Origin: Diprion similis
Taxonomy: Eukaryota > Arthropoda > Insecta > Hymenoptera > Diprionidae
Length of the DNA: 64,000 bases
NCBI RefSeq assembly: GCF_021155765.1
Contig: NC_060106.1
Span: 10,361,501-10,425,500 of the forward strand
Reading direction: 5' to 3'
Positions 1-12,628 of the stretch are shown piece after piece. Every line of letters begins with the position of its first letter. Position 1 is the first letter of the stretch. Both the position numbers and the translations under genes were made by a program. The notes beneath the pieces were generated by a model. The model did no database searches and was not told where the DNA came from. It saw only the letters and a list, made by a program, of their open reading frames with translations.

Positions 1-741
1 AATAATATTCTCTCGCTCAAGTTACCGATCTCTGTAAACTATTAATAGACGTCAATCTTCCTTTTATAGTTATCATCTATCGTAAATTCTGATTTATTCT
101 CTTGTCACTACCGTTCCGAGCTATCGTCAATTTTGTCAACTATCGTTTTTCAATAATGTTTCATCCTCACTTTAACTTAACAAACTAATAATTCTCGCAG
201 CGTCGTTTTTCGAAAACTTGGGTAAAATCATGTCGCCCAGTGACGTGTAGTTTGCATTGTAACGCTTATTCCGACCTACGCCCACTACTTCTCTCTGTTA
301 CCGTCTAACTTTAGTCCATCGAAAATCTTAGCAACTATTCTTGTCGATTAATTATTTATTGCTGTCTCTTATAACCAACTTGACTGATTTAACGTTTGTG
401 AATTTAATTGACATTATACGACTGATCGACCTTTGAATCCCTGTGACTGAGGTTATTTCTTTATTTCTTTATCATCGTTAATCGCCTTGGATACCGCCAC
501 TGTATCGGTTCGTGTGAGTACCTCAGCCTAGCCAGCCACCCAACGGGTTCTCTAATTATTATTATCATATTCTTTTTTTCTCTTTGTCTAAAAATTAACG
601 CTGAAGCGTCTAGCGCACAGCGAATATCTTTTATTGTTGTTTATTAGAGTTCAGAATAATTAGAGAATCGCGCCAAAGTATAAACGGTAAATACTCAGCT
701 GAGGGTAACAGAAAATTAGCGTTACAATGCATACAAGAATA
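1..741. other. Upstream region, no gene recognised
   Basis: AT-rich sequence with stops in all frames. I see no open frame with protein-family similarity and no RNA gene. It precedes an inverted-repeat element and the first exon of the AIG1-like gene. Confidence 0.5.
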
Positions 742-1212
742 TGAGCCGTTCGCTCAAAGAATGGCCCAAGTCGACTTAGGTCATTTTTCGGATTCGCTTG
801 TTAGTACATGCACCTTACCCCAATTACATACAATTTCGATCTCTTTACGAGTGGTTTAAACTACGCGCCTAGCCTAGCCTATTACGACGGAGTCTGCCAC
901 TCGCGCGCCTCTAGTCAAAATCGTCAGTGAGAACGTTGGTGAGAATCAAGCAGTGTAACGTTGATTATCGATAGTATATTAAGTAACGCTTTACTGCTAC
1001 TGTAATTATACCTATAATGACGCAATACATTCCATTTCAGACTTATTCAATTTTAAATTAATTTTATGCTTTTTTATATCATTAAGAGACATCATATATT
1101 ACATATTATGTAAGAATTTATCATTAAGAGATTTTTTTTTAAATGTTTTTATATACTGTTATACACGAACCGACCAAATTTGCGTTGGGCTATTCTTTGA
1201 GCGAACGGCTCA
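742..1212. mobile_element. MITE with 28-bp terminal inverted repeats, TA flanks
   Basis: The left end reads TGAGCCGTTCGCTCAAAGAA and continues for eight more bases. The reverse complement of the right end (about 1185-1212) matches it over 28 bases with one mismatch. A TA dinucleotide flanks both ends (740-741 and 1213-1214), as for Tc1/mariner-type insertions. The 471-bp body is AT-rich and has no open frame, so it is non-autonomous. It lies about 340 bp upstream of the AIG1-like start codon. Superfamily assignment rests only on the TA flanks. Confidence 0.75.
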
Positions 1213-1551
1213 TATATTAGCTGAATGTCAAATTGTCTGGTAAGTATGAGTTTTCAATTACCCAACTTGGAACGAGCTCGTGTAATTAGAGAGGCTTCAC
1301 TAGTTGGTATTTCAGGTCCTGTAATCTACAACGGTAGTTCATATCACAGTGTGACGATTCGGCTGTGATATCGTCTCGCTTTTGATATATGCTATAGAGG
1401 GCTCTCCGATACCGAGTCGTTATTCATGAATACTGAGGAGTGTACGAGGAGTAGGATAACGTCGCCGCTATAGCCGAGGTGGCTCCAATTTCTAAACTAG
1501 AGTTCCTTTTCGTTCGGTTGATCGTGGACTGCATCAGAGGACGGCTTCGCC

Positions 1552-4500
1552 ATGACGGACAGTAAGGTCAGTTCGTTACATATCCGTGGTGTTACGTGTT
1601 ACAATAACGTTACATAAATATATATACATACCCAAGTCGTCGGATGAGATTATGTGCATTGATGTGTCGCGAAGAATATTTATAAACTGATATTGTGTTG
1701 TGTTATTATGTCTGGAAATGTAACTACTTTTTCCTCGTTTTTCAATGAAACTGTTTTATCTCTTATCTCTGCAACGTATGAAGCTGAAATTAGCAGTCAG
1801 AGTTAGCAGGCAAGTGTGTTAAAGTCTTTGGAAATAGAATGATATGAAGTTCGGTTTTATCATCTGATTAATTCCATGAAAGTATTTGACAAAATTTTCA
1901 TTTTCGGACTTCACTACCTTATTCAAATGAACATTGGAACGTTTGACTGGTAATTCCCACTGCTACTTTCAGTCTCGTGTGCAACGTCATCATTGCGCAC
2001 CGGTATTTTATAGCACTACACAAAATTATACTTTGTCAAGAGTGAACTTTGCACACAGTTCTAATCTTTGTATGTAGAATCCGTTCTATAGTATTCCAGG
2101 GATGGCAAATTTCAATCAATAATTATTCGTATTTGCGTGTAACTTTATGATCGGTATTGTCTTTCGGGTCTCGGATTTTATTTTTCTTGGAAGAAATCAG
2201 TTATACGGAAAAACCGGTGAAAGCGGGAATTTATTGATGATATAGTTGTCGAAATTTAACGAGATTGAAATTTATTATTAATGGAAAAATAACGAGTAAT
2301 TTAGAAAGAATTGATGATTTTAGAATTTTAGAATGACCTTCAATTGATGAGTTGGAAAAATATCCGTGTATGTAGTCTTGCTCGGAAAAGAGCTGGAACT
2401 CACAGCCAATAAAGCTAAATTGGACAGTGCAAGTCGGGATACTCAGAGAGAGCCGAAGATCGTTGAAAGGCAGGTCATTGCACCTTTTAAGATGTAATAT
2501 TACGTAGGCACTAATTTCAAACAGTGAAATAATGGTTAACCTAATACTTATTCCAAAGATTTGAAACATAATTCACTCTTGTCATCTTTTATAATTCTGA
2601 TGGTCTGCTGATTCTTCTTACCGATAAATTATAGTAGAAATTTGAAAAGAAGTTTGAAAAGAAACCGGAATTTTTTTTTGCTGCTTTTCATATACAGTCT
2701 GATTGTGAAAATGAAAAAACGCGCTTGTAGCTAGCTTAAAATTAGATTTATAATTTCTATATTTTACATGAACTAATTGCGTCAAAAATATCGTACCAAG
2801 TTCTGAATTTCAGACAACATTTTATATCTTCACATATTCACAAGCTGGGGCGTATAATGACGTAACTCCAATGTGGTATACCTATACAATATTTCAGCTA
2901 GAGTTGTAACTTACTTGATGTACAAACTTGTAGCTTGTTGCATAGTGCACATGTAGCATAGACACATATGTTCCACGTATAATGTTATGTGAGAAAGTGA
3001 TTGAGCAATCTGCATCCATTCATGTTGCATCAGATGGGTAAGAAATTTCTGTTGGATATCGCAATCGAAATTTACAGAAAGTGAAACAGAGATATAGGCT
3101 AATGGCACCAGTTATTCCAAGTATTTTGACAAACAAATTTTGTGTTTCTCCGAACATGATTTTGACTAACGTAAATCTTCGTCGTATCGTATCGTTCATA
3201 TCGCAATCACGATGGATTGCACGTCTAACATTCGTCTGGTAGTTGATTAATGAAAATCCCGAGGTTTGTCATATTATACCAACGTAGATTCAGTTATTCT
3301 AGAAGATTGATGAGTCGGCGTTATCATAATTTAATTATCAATGAATCAGTAACTGCTGGGATCATGTTTATTCGTGGTTTTATAAACCCGTTTTTGTACT
3401 TTTGCAGTGGAAACAACGCGGGAAACAAGCGTGCTATCTGCTTACCCATGCTTCCATTCTGGGAGTATACGTTTTCACGATATATTATGCGCTGGTGCAT
3501 CTTCATATACCTGAGAGAACTTCAGCTTCACAATTCGAACCTGGCCAATTCAAGTATCTCACCTTCTGGGACTTGGTGAGTTTCAATTCCGTATATTATA
3601 ATAAAAAGTTGTTTTACTCTCGCAAAAGTCTTTTCAATACGGTTTGTCGAATGACTAACAGAATTGAGCATACAATATTTCAATGTCGGCTGTCGTCTCC
3701 AAGTGTAAATAAATGTGGTATCACGGAAAGCTTACTTTAGACTACAAATATAATTTTAACGATAAGAACAATTTGTCAAATATAACAATAACACACAGTT
3801 CTTACATTGGACTCACCATTTATTCTTGCGTAATAATTGTTTATTGAGGTCTATGTAATAGTAATCAGTTTTCAAATTCTTAACATTGGCTCTGCAAAAA
3901 GGGTTTTGACAAATTGAACAGTGCCTAGAGCTATTCATATCTCAGACTGTTTATTCTGCAACCGAAAATTCGGTTTATCATCCCAAAATTATCCGATATC
4001 GATAATAAAATGAGAAAAGCACGGAAGACGTTCTGATGATGTGCTGTCTTTTTCTGCTGTGAGCAGATTGTACATTATCAATGCTTGGGTTGTTCATCGA
4101 ACCGTTATGTAACTTTATGGTATCGGTTAAGTAACGAGCAGTTGAATAAGAGAGATAGACTCCACCGGGGTCAAGTAAGATCATGAATTGTTTGATTACT
4201 CGTTATCTCCCCCGTTTTTTTCGCACTCTGCAAACCGAACGATTACATACACGTATACTATATATTTGAAAATGCAAATAACAATTGCACCTAAATATGT
4301 ATAGCATTATATATCCTTGATTTGAAAAATAATTTATTTTTATGTTTGCTCTTGTTTTGAAATGAACACGCATATCCAGTGGATTGAAATTTTTAAATAG
4401 TTCCACACAACCTTGACTCCATGCGACCTGTTCCTATTTCATATACCAGGGTAATAATATTGCAAACATGACAAGCTATATTGCATTTGTTGAAAGTGCG

Positions 4501-7500
4501 AGTTGAAAATAAAATTCATACTTTTCTTCTCAATAAAAGCTATACTTGGTAATACGTAAACAAGAATCATGCAAAAACTTTAGTCGACCTTCAATCGCGT
4601 AACGTCCAATTATTCAACTTGATTTAATTCAATCCTATAAATGCATGGTGGATCATTCCTTATGACTACAAGGATCGTCACTCTGACCGACACTACGAAA
4701 TCGCAACCCTTCAAATCTTGTGCGAATTACGAACAGTATTGATTGCACAGATTTTCTGTTATTAGTCGCACCAACTAACCCGTGTATATATTTTCTCATT
4801 CAGAAATCAACAACATTCCTTCCGAATAAAAGTAATAAAAAATTCTTAACAAAGTCTGAAACAACATAGATATATACTTTACTTACATCGGATCTCAATC
4901 TTTCGAAACGCGCAGTACTCCTTGTTCATCTATTTAGCGATGCAAATAAATGATTTTTGTTCGTGCGACAGTGTATCACGCGACAATTGGCTACATAATT
5001 CAAAACAATGTACGATCAGATTACGCAATTCATAATTGTTCTTGTATTGAGCGAATCGCATTCACAAGACCCTGAGCGTGAAATTTCGAGTCAATACACT
5101 CGATTACGTATGAATTGTCGATGTATTCTAATTCGACGATTCACCATAGTTACGCGAATCTAGGATTAGCAGTGCAAACCATATACCATACATGACTGAA
5201 CAAATACAATAGAAATCAGAACAGACTGCCGCCAAAGCTTTGAATCAATAATTGCGGAAGAAACCGCGGCAAGACGCCAGTAGTCTGGTTAAAAATGTGT
5301 GTGTGTGGGGGGGGGGGGGGGGGGGGGGGTAGTGCACTATTTTCCCGACTTACACCACACAGGCAGCGATTTTCGTTTAATTATTTTTTCCGCCTCCAGG
5401 ACGGATCACCGAAAAGATACGAAAATCAAGAGCTTATCGTTTAAAAAAACCCTCGAAACCGCAAAAATCCAAAGCCTCTTATTCCGTTGTAAGTCAGACC
5501 CTAAAAGTGGGGAAATGATGCTTTTCGCGTTCCCCGACGTTCAATTTACGACGTTCAAAGATACTCTCGGTATCTCACGTCTAATTCTAAGATGCCAGCA
5601 GGTGTTCGTTGATCTTGAACAGTCCTCAAATCAACAATGCGTCGTCAGGCTGCATCGAAGTGCGTCCGACGTAAAGATGATGTAAATACTCCGCATACAC
5701 GTGTCGTCCCGAGTCCCGTTGAAGCGCGCGTGCGTTCGCCTCGCAGCGAGTTCAGTGTAGTTCGACTTGGCCTTTCTGTCATCCATCCAGTCTCTGTATG
5801 TGCTGTGCTGTGCATAGATTCAGTGCGAAGCTGGCCGCCGTGTCCCGTGCGCTTCACTTTCGTCACGGGTGCATATTTCGAGGTTATACAACACTGCGGA
5901 CCCTGCATGCAGTCGGAAATCTAGCACACCTGGTGAATTAGTCAATTAGATTCTTACCAATCGAACCTCCGTACGTATTTCGATATATACTACAACTCAC
6001 GACATTCCAAGTTCAAGGTATGCATGCATACGTATTACGTGTAATATCTTTCGCAGCGTTGCAGTTGGTCTCGGAAAACGATTCGAACCTTTTTGACTAT
6101 TGATAGATTCGATCGTTGAATGGACGGCGCAGTTAGATTTTCTGCAGGTTGTAATTTTGGCATCGGTCATTTAACTTTCATTGTTAAAAAAGAATTCGGA
6201 TCTGTGCAGGTCGTTTTAACGGCTCCTATAACGAGAGCTACGATCTTGAATTGTTTATTGTAATCAACCTCACTTTGCAGTCATATACATATCATCCATA
6301 TGTATACCTATTATTACGGTTCAAACTTCAAGTCTGCTATAGTAAACGGTTTACGAGAAAATTACGAAGCCGGGATTCTAAGGTTCAAAAGAATTAATCT
6401 TGAGGAAAATTTTAATGGTCTAATAAACACGAGAATGAAGTTAGTAACGTTAATGTAACAATGCATGCTTTGGAGAATTCGTAATATCGCAGCTTTAGAA
6501 TCGTCTGGAATTTCATAAACCACAATACACGAAACATACTCGTATTTTTAAAAGTCAACTCCTTGAAAATTGTTCAGATATTGCACAGTAACGATATTTC
6601 CCTGATGTTCGTTAAGTTAACGTTACGAACTTCGGCCTCGTTAATGAACGAGTACTTTTTAATTTGCTTCGTGATTTAATTAACGTTTATTTTAATATAT
6701 CTGCACCTTCGGTTTTGATTGATTGGTGCATCAAATCGTATCAATATGACTTGTACAGATCGTTTCAACGGAGAAGTACGATTCATTCCAGATGAAGTTT
6801 GATCATGCTGAGTGTTTGATGAATATGGTAGATAGAGTGATCGCCGGTTCAACGCGGGTCAAAGTAGAGATTAAAAATACAACAGCCTCCTATTTTATAT
6901 AGCTGTTTGGTTAACTCGCGCCTCTTCGTTCGTCGAAATTTTCTTATATACGCTGCAGTTATAATTTGTTGAAAGTTGGAACCTGCATGGATGCAAAACA
7001 TTTTCGGCATCATCGTACAACGCTGCGAAGGTAATAGAAACTCTGATATTTACAGGCCGTTAGACGAATCTAAGATCACAAATATGGACTCTACAAAAGT
7101 GAAGAACAAAACGCGGGACACCCTGCTGACAGGAATGCACGCGATTGCCTTCGCGCAATTTGCATTCGCGGTCTATTACGATTACACCTATACAGCCATT
7201 CCTCGACATATCGCCAGGATGCACAGTGCCTTTGGCGGCAAATTCAAATTTCTCACGTTCTGGAACGCGGTTTGTATTTTGCATAGTTGAATTTTATAAT
7301 ATCCTTTGACATCGCACAGTCAATAAATTGACAAGAGATATTCAGTTTTCACTCATTTGTCGCTTCACTTCTTTTTTATTACGAGGAATGTTCAAAAACT
7401 TGACGTTATCAGAATATTTGTGTGTTACACGGGACAGTGAAAGATAGCATTCTTAGATAGGTACACTGTCTATCGCAGTTCTGTCTGAATGTTCTTTTTA

Positions 7501-10500
7501 TGATGGTACTACACGTTTGAAATTCTTCCATCCGCGATGCGGATTACATATTTGAAAATTGTTATATTATCACATTTCGACCGGTTTGCATAAGAAACTG
7601 CATAATCTAATTCTACGAATTGGTCGCACTGAAATCTAGTAATAATAAGGTATAGACTCTACCCGAATTCAAGACTAGAATACTGCAAATATAAATAATT
7701 TCATTATTTATATTTTATGAATATAATGGTATATATAAATTTTGCCAGTTTTTGTGTAGGACAACTTTTTTGCAGTCACAGTACAGGTTTTCACTGCCTA
7801 CTAGGAGTTGATCGAGATGAAATTTACCCGCGTTTCACACCTCGCTCCGCGGTTTATCGGGAATCTGTCAACAAAATTTTGGAAACTCCCAATTTATTCC
7901 GCACGAATAGCTGCGGGGTTATGAAGCCTCTGTACGGGTCAAGTACAAATTGGATAACGACTCAAAATCAATTACCCGTTGTTCACTGAGTTTCAGCTCT
8001 TCATAGCGTGCAGTTCTTGATTTATTATTATACAATAACTTTATTTAAACAATATTTTATTCGAACGGAATTTGCCTGCTGGAAATATATCCATGCTGCA
8101 ACTTATCTCTTTGATATATTGTATATCCATTTAGGGGTGTGCTTAGGTCGATTTACGGAAAAATTTTGAAATCTTCATCCTGAATTGTTTGTTCAATGTA
8201 CGAATTTATTTAAACTCTGTATGTTTGTCAAAAAACAGAAGGTTATTCACTTTTGAATACTGCTTAATTACCGTGAAACTTAGCAATGATTAGAAAAGTT
8301 ATAAAGACAGAAATTCATAGGCTTGTATATCTGCGTTACACGCACTTTGATTTGTTCCTGTAATTGGTTAACGGAAATTTTACTGCATCGGAAACCGATT
8401 ACTCGGTGTATTTCAGCATAACCTATTAGCAAGACATGGAGGGAATAAGTATCGAGATACTAAATACGATATCATACAATTAGAGCTTGTAATATTTAAT
8501 TGTATTTTAACAGGGCCCTTGGTGATAACGGTTCTATTTTCGAAATCGGAATTGAGTGATGTATAATAATAAGAACCTACACGTATTTGGTCATACATTG
8601 GTTCCACCCTCAGGGTTTGTGAAATTGATTGTCTTTGACAGCTACAGGCAGTGAAATTAACTCTTTTTGTAATTGTGAAGAAATGACGCGAATTTCCTAT
8701 TGCAATTTTAGTATGCAATAAAAGCATTTCAGTGTCGAATGCTTCTATTACATATTATGTGCAATTTTTTAACTTTTCCTGAGACTTCTACCTAACATCG
8801 ATAGCTACTTTTACTTCGCCTAAATCGAATAGTCTGTTTCTTAGGAGGTGTCCCTTAATTACGCGAGCTGAAAATGAGGCGGGGGTGAGAATTATCACTA
8901 AAAAATGGCATGTAAACTTTTTAATTCAGAGAATAAACATTATGATAATAGATAACATTTTGCATCGCAAAATCAATCCCGGGAATAGACAATATTACGG
9001 TAAATATGAATCATATCAAATAAATTTAATTATTCAAAAGTTATGGGTTAAATCTCACGTGAGGGGGGGGGGGGAAGGGGGGAGGAGATTATATCTTACT
9101 AAGTCTTACCGAGAGAGAGGGGAGTCCAAGTTAAAAAAAATACCTTACGTTATTGATGGATACCCCCTCACAACCCCACTATTATCATTTTACGTGTACA
9201 TCGTATTCAGGAAGTCGTACATATATAATATATGTATATATATGTATGTGGGTGTACACAACTTGGGCGGTGAACTGCGTTAGATTGTAAAACTGATTAT
9301 AAGTAATTGAAAAATTGAAGAAGTCGCCTTTTCAAGCTGTATAGGGGTATACACATTTGTATATCATATTGATAAAGCATGCCTGCCTCTCCAGGCGCGT
9401 GCCAAACTTGATTCAGTAAACGTAATGCGGAAGTAATCTTTCCATCACAGACAGCGCGTCATTTTATTGAAGTTGGACAATACCGGCTTATTAAATTTTC
9501 ATTCGATTGGTATCACGAGATAAATTGACGAAATGTCAATACTTATATTTTATACTATATGATCCTAATCCTAGATTTTTTTGGTAAATTTGAAAACACT
9601 TAATTATATATTGCTTTTTATAATTATTTTCTATAACATTAATTCTCTGCGACTATTGCAATTATTACGATTTATATATCATATCCCGCTAAATTGGTCT
9701 ACTTATTTATCTAAGTTTACGGTATAGTACAAACCGCACTCTGGTAATCTAATCACGCGTTACTTGATCGCGACAGGAAATGCACTCGGGTTTCTATTCC
9801 AGGCAGAGGCGGTTGAGAACTACTTCCTAAATTACAACATTGAAATATGATAACCGACATCAGTTAAGACGTGTTTGATTTTGTACTTTAATTCCTGGCA
9901 CTTATTATTTATAAAATACATTACTTTACTTGAAAACTCTAGATTTTCAGAGAGCAAATAAATCGATATAGTTTACCTTTGACAAACTTGTTTCTTTCTT
10001 TAATTTTCTCGAAGATATTAGATGAATCATCCGTTGTTATATAATTGATTAAATTTCGTTGATAGTGAACTCTAAGGCATACATTGTTCGATGGATATAA
10101 ATCTTTATGTTTTTAGATGTCTCCGGAAGTAAGCTGGAAAAAAATTCAAAAGCGAATCAGACTCTTTAGTCGAATGCTATCTTTGAATTAAAAAACTATC
10201 AGTTATAACTCAAAATATTTGAATGTAACCTTCTCGGCGAAAAAGACATTTCAGCCAACTTTAGGCACTGCATTTCTGAAATCGATGTACGAAAAACTAT
10301 TCTGGTAATATGTAATTTGAATATGTATTTCAAAATTTTTTTAGTACCCTGAAATATGCCACTCTAAAAATGTACGTCTCATTATTCCCTACGGGGCTGT
10401 TATGAATCTCATGGAAACCTACTGTATTATGTGTGCATACTATCATAATATCATAGGTGCGTAAGTAATACTGTACTGTATTACTGACAATTTAAAGGAA

Positions 10501-12628
10501 GTTGTGCTCCAAGTATACGTGCTATCACGGATTACTTTTATATCAGATTGCTGAAATATGTGCCGCCATTCGTTGAAACAATAATCAAGTTTTCGATTCA
10601 CAGATCTTACAAGCTGTTTTCTTTTTCGTTTGCTTGCTAAACGATTTTGGTGGAAGCAATGAGTTATGTCCGGCAAAACGGCCAATTTTACGCCGTGTTA
10701 AAGACTTCTTTCATGCCAGTCTTGGATTCCCAGTTGCAATGGTGAGTATAATACTTTAAGTTTTCAACTCATTATTGAGGTTAAAAATTTTGATTAACGT
10801 AATTTCCTCCTTAAGAATTTTTCTTTCTTGCTCTGTGCCAAACAGTTAACGTTCCATCGGAGCCAGTCATGGTCATGAGTATATGGATAATGTTCTATGT
10901 ACAACTGTCCTTGTGAGCTGTTTGATGAATCAGTATAGAGCAGCGGCTACTAGTATAAAATTAATAAATAATTTTCATGTGCTGAGATTATTTTTTGCAA
11001 ATGTCTTGCCACAATACATGCAGTACCAAGGTGTACTTTTAGGCCTTTAATTCATTTCGTGTATCTATAACATGTATTTCTTCAGTTTGTCGGTGTGACT
11101 TTCTGGGCACTCATGGCCGTGGACCGTGAGCTAGTACTACCTGCTGCTATAGACGCTTATTTTCCTTGGTGGTTAAATCATCTGATGCACACTCTGATCA
11201 TGGTCACTACTTTACTTGAAATGATTATCGCTCCCCGCCAGTACCCTAAACGATTATCTGGTCTTGGAGGCCTACTTCTATTTATGGCTGCGTACTTGGT
11301 GTGGTACGTCAGTGCAACATGTACACTTTTATGAATTGCGTTATTTAGAGCAAAAGAGTTTTGTGATGTTTTAGTCATAATTTTTTTCTGCAGGCTGCTC
11401 ATTATTTATGCAGTGAGCGAAATCTGGGTGTATCCTGTCATGGAGGTTCTGTCATGGCCACTACGGATTGTTTTTTTCCTCGTACTTTTCCTGTTTACTG
11501 CGATTCTGTACATCTTGGGAGAGTACTTGGATCGGCTCATCTGGGGTAACATTCTATCTTGTCCCTGCAAATCTCATGTCAAGTAGCCTTCACAGGAAAT
11601 TTCAGGAAACTATGCACACACTATATTCTTCAATGGTGATGATTACACATTTGTGCTCTGAATGCACTTCTATATGGTTGGGAACAAGCTCAAAGTTTTC
11701 TTATTTTTGTTTGCAAAAATCTTATCGATTAACATCTAATCTATGGGTTTTTGTGTTGGAAAATTGAAATTTAATTCTGCAATTTGATAAGTGCTTGTGC
11801 AGTAGTCCAAATGTACGTGAACAAACCCTTAAACCTCACTGAATTGCTCGCCAATTTATTCTCTACTTCTATTTTTTTCCACCAAAAGTTACCAATTTTT
11901 CGACACCGCAGTTTTTTAAAAAAATCGATTTTTGTACATGTTTTATTGGAAACGATGACTTACGATTACCATTAAATTTTGAAAAAATTACTTTCGCACA
12001 ATTAGAAAAAAACAATTTTTTCCCCTCTACAACTTTTACCAAATGCACAGTCTTGGAGTTATGGAAGATGAGATCTAAAATACGTACCCCTAAACGGCAG
12101 GTGGAAAAAATCTAAAACAATTCGAACATGTATATTTGGTGAAGTAAAGGTAGGAAATAAATTGGTGATCAACCCGGTTGGAGTCAGAGTGAAACCTTGA
12201 TCATGTTCATTCGGACTACCTCATGTTCCGCAGACTCACAAAACCATTAAATCAGTTCACTTTCAGTTATCAATATATTTTTCATGTTTTAAACATCTAT
12301 TAATCTTTTACGTTTAATTTTAATTTTAGAACATCACATTTACATGAGTGAATTGAGTAACATTGAATAACCTTTTGAAGTGTACGGAAGGCATTGTAAT
12401 TGATTATACACTTCCAGACTTTTCCTTGGGCTGCTTGATCTAAAATTGTCTTTTCATTGTATTCAGACAAATGTTGCAGTTACTATACTAACAATTATGA
12501 CGGATAACATTTTTCCAACACTCTAACTTCTCTGTACTTAATAAACTTCACTAATGGCTATCTGATATTTTTCAGGACGGGCTAAGAAATCTGTAGGTAA
12601 GAGTGCCAAGAAGAAGAAATCAAAATGA
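1552..12628 (+). CDS. AIG1: AIG1/ADTRP-family membrane hydrolase, isoform A
   Basis: Exons 1552-1566, 3408-3575, 10604-10741, 11086-11303, 11394-11545 and 12576-12628 join in frame to 247 codons. All introns are GT-AG. The family (Far-17a/AIG1) comprises multi-pass membrane proteins; human AIG1 and ADTRP are threonine hydrolases of fatty acid esters of hydroxy fatty acids. The motif FKYLTFWDLILQAVFF carries the expected catalytic Thr (about residue 57), and WLNHLMHT (about 137-143) carries the catalytic His. The segments DREL and WVYP and the LGEYLDRLIWG near the end also match the family. The C terminus is lysine-rich and ends KKSK, which fits a KKXX ER-retrieval signal. The first coding exon is tiny (MTDSK). 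It is tail to tail with smoothened. Closer to AIG1 than to ADTRP by eye. Confidence 0.9.
5300..5332 (+). repeat. Poly-G tract after a short TG run
   Basis: An uninterrupted run of more than 20 G follows gtgtgtgtg. The sequence could form a G-quadruplex on this strand, and its length in an assembly is unreliable. Confidence 0.85.
5752..6017 (+). promoter_or_regulatory. Putative promoter and 5' leader exon for AIG1 isoform B
   Basis: The block 5640-5930 is clearly more GC-rich and CpG-rich than its surroundings. It holds an arthropod-type initiator TTCAGT at 5751-5756. A good donor (CAAG|gtatgc) follows at 6018, and the acceptor-like tttacag before the isoform B start codon ends at 7054. These together suggest a non-coding first exon spliced to the 7084 exon. 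Start and end are inferred; no similarity evidence is possible for a leader. Confidence 0.35.
7084..7269 (+). CDS. AIG1: Alternative first coding exon of the AIG1-like gene (isoform B)
   Basis: An ATG-started open stretch of 62 codons ends in FKFLTFWNA followed by a GT donor in phase 0, the same phase as the exon ending at 3575. It replaces the MTDSK exon plus 3408-3575 and would give a 248-residue protein. It has the same layout as the other version: a cytosolic start, one membrane segment (HAIAFAQFAFAVYYDYTY) and the catalytic Thr in LTFW. An acceptor-like tttacag ends at 7054, so the ATG may lie inside an exon with a spliced 5' leader. Transcripts are needed to prove use; similarity to the other exon supports coding. 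Confidence 0.8.
8847..9164. mobile_element. Diverged inverted-repeat element (old MITE candidate)
   Basis: The left GGTGTCCCTTAATTACGCGAG-like end matches the reverse complement of 9144-9164 at about 15 of 21 positions (shared core GGTxTCCxTxAATxACGxxAG). Inside is a G-rich run at 9061-9085. There is no coding frame of its own. It lies in the large AIG1 intron. The low identity makes this a tentative call. Confidence 0.35.

Larger units (their letters stand above)
3576..7083 (+). other. AIG1-like intron, distal part
   Basis: Intronic for isoform A. Apart from the poly-G tract and the GC-rich putative promoter listed separately, it is AT-rich sequence in which I see no coding potential or repeat family. 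Confidence 0.5.

Noticed and set aside
5299-5924. Open frames across the poly-G tract and the GC-rich block
   Set aside because: The first starts in low-complexity G; both fit non-coding leader DNA better, and neither has a recognisable domain.
11468-11767. 99-codon plus-strand frame
   Set aside because: Overlaps the fifth AIG1 exon in another frame and runs into the intron.
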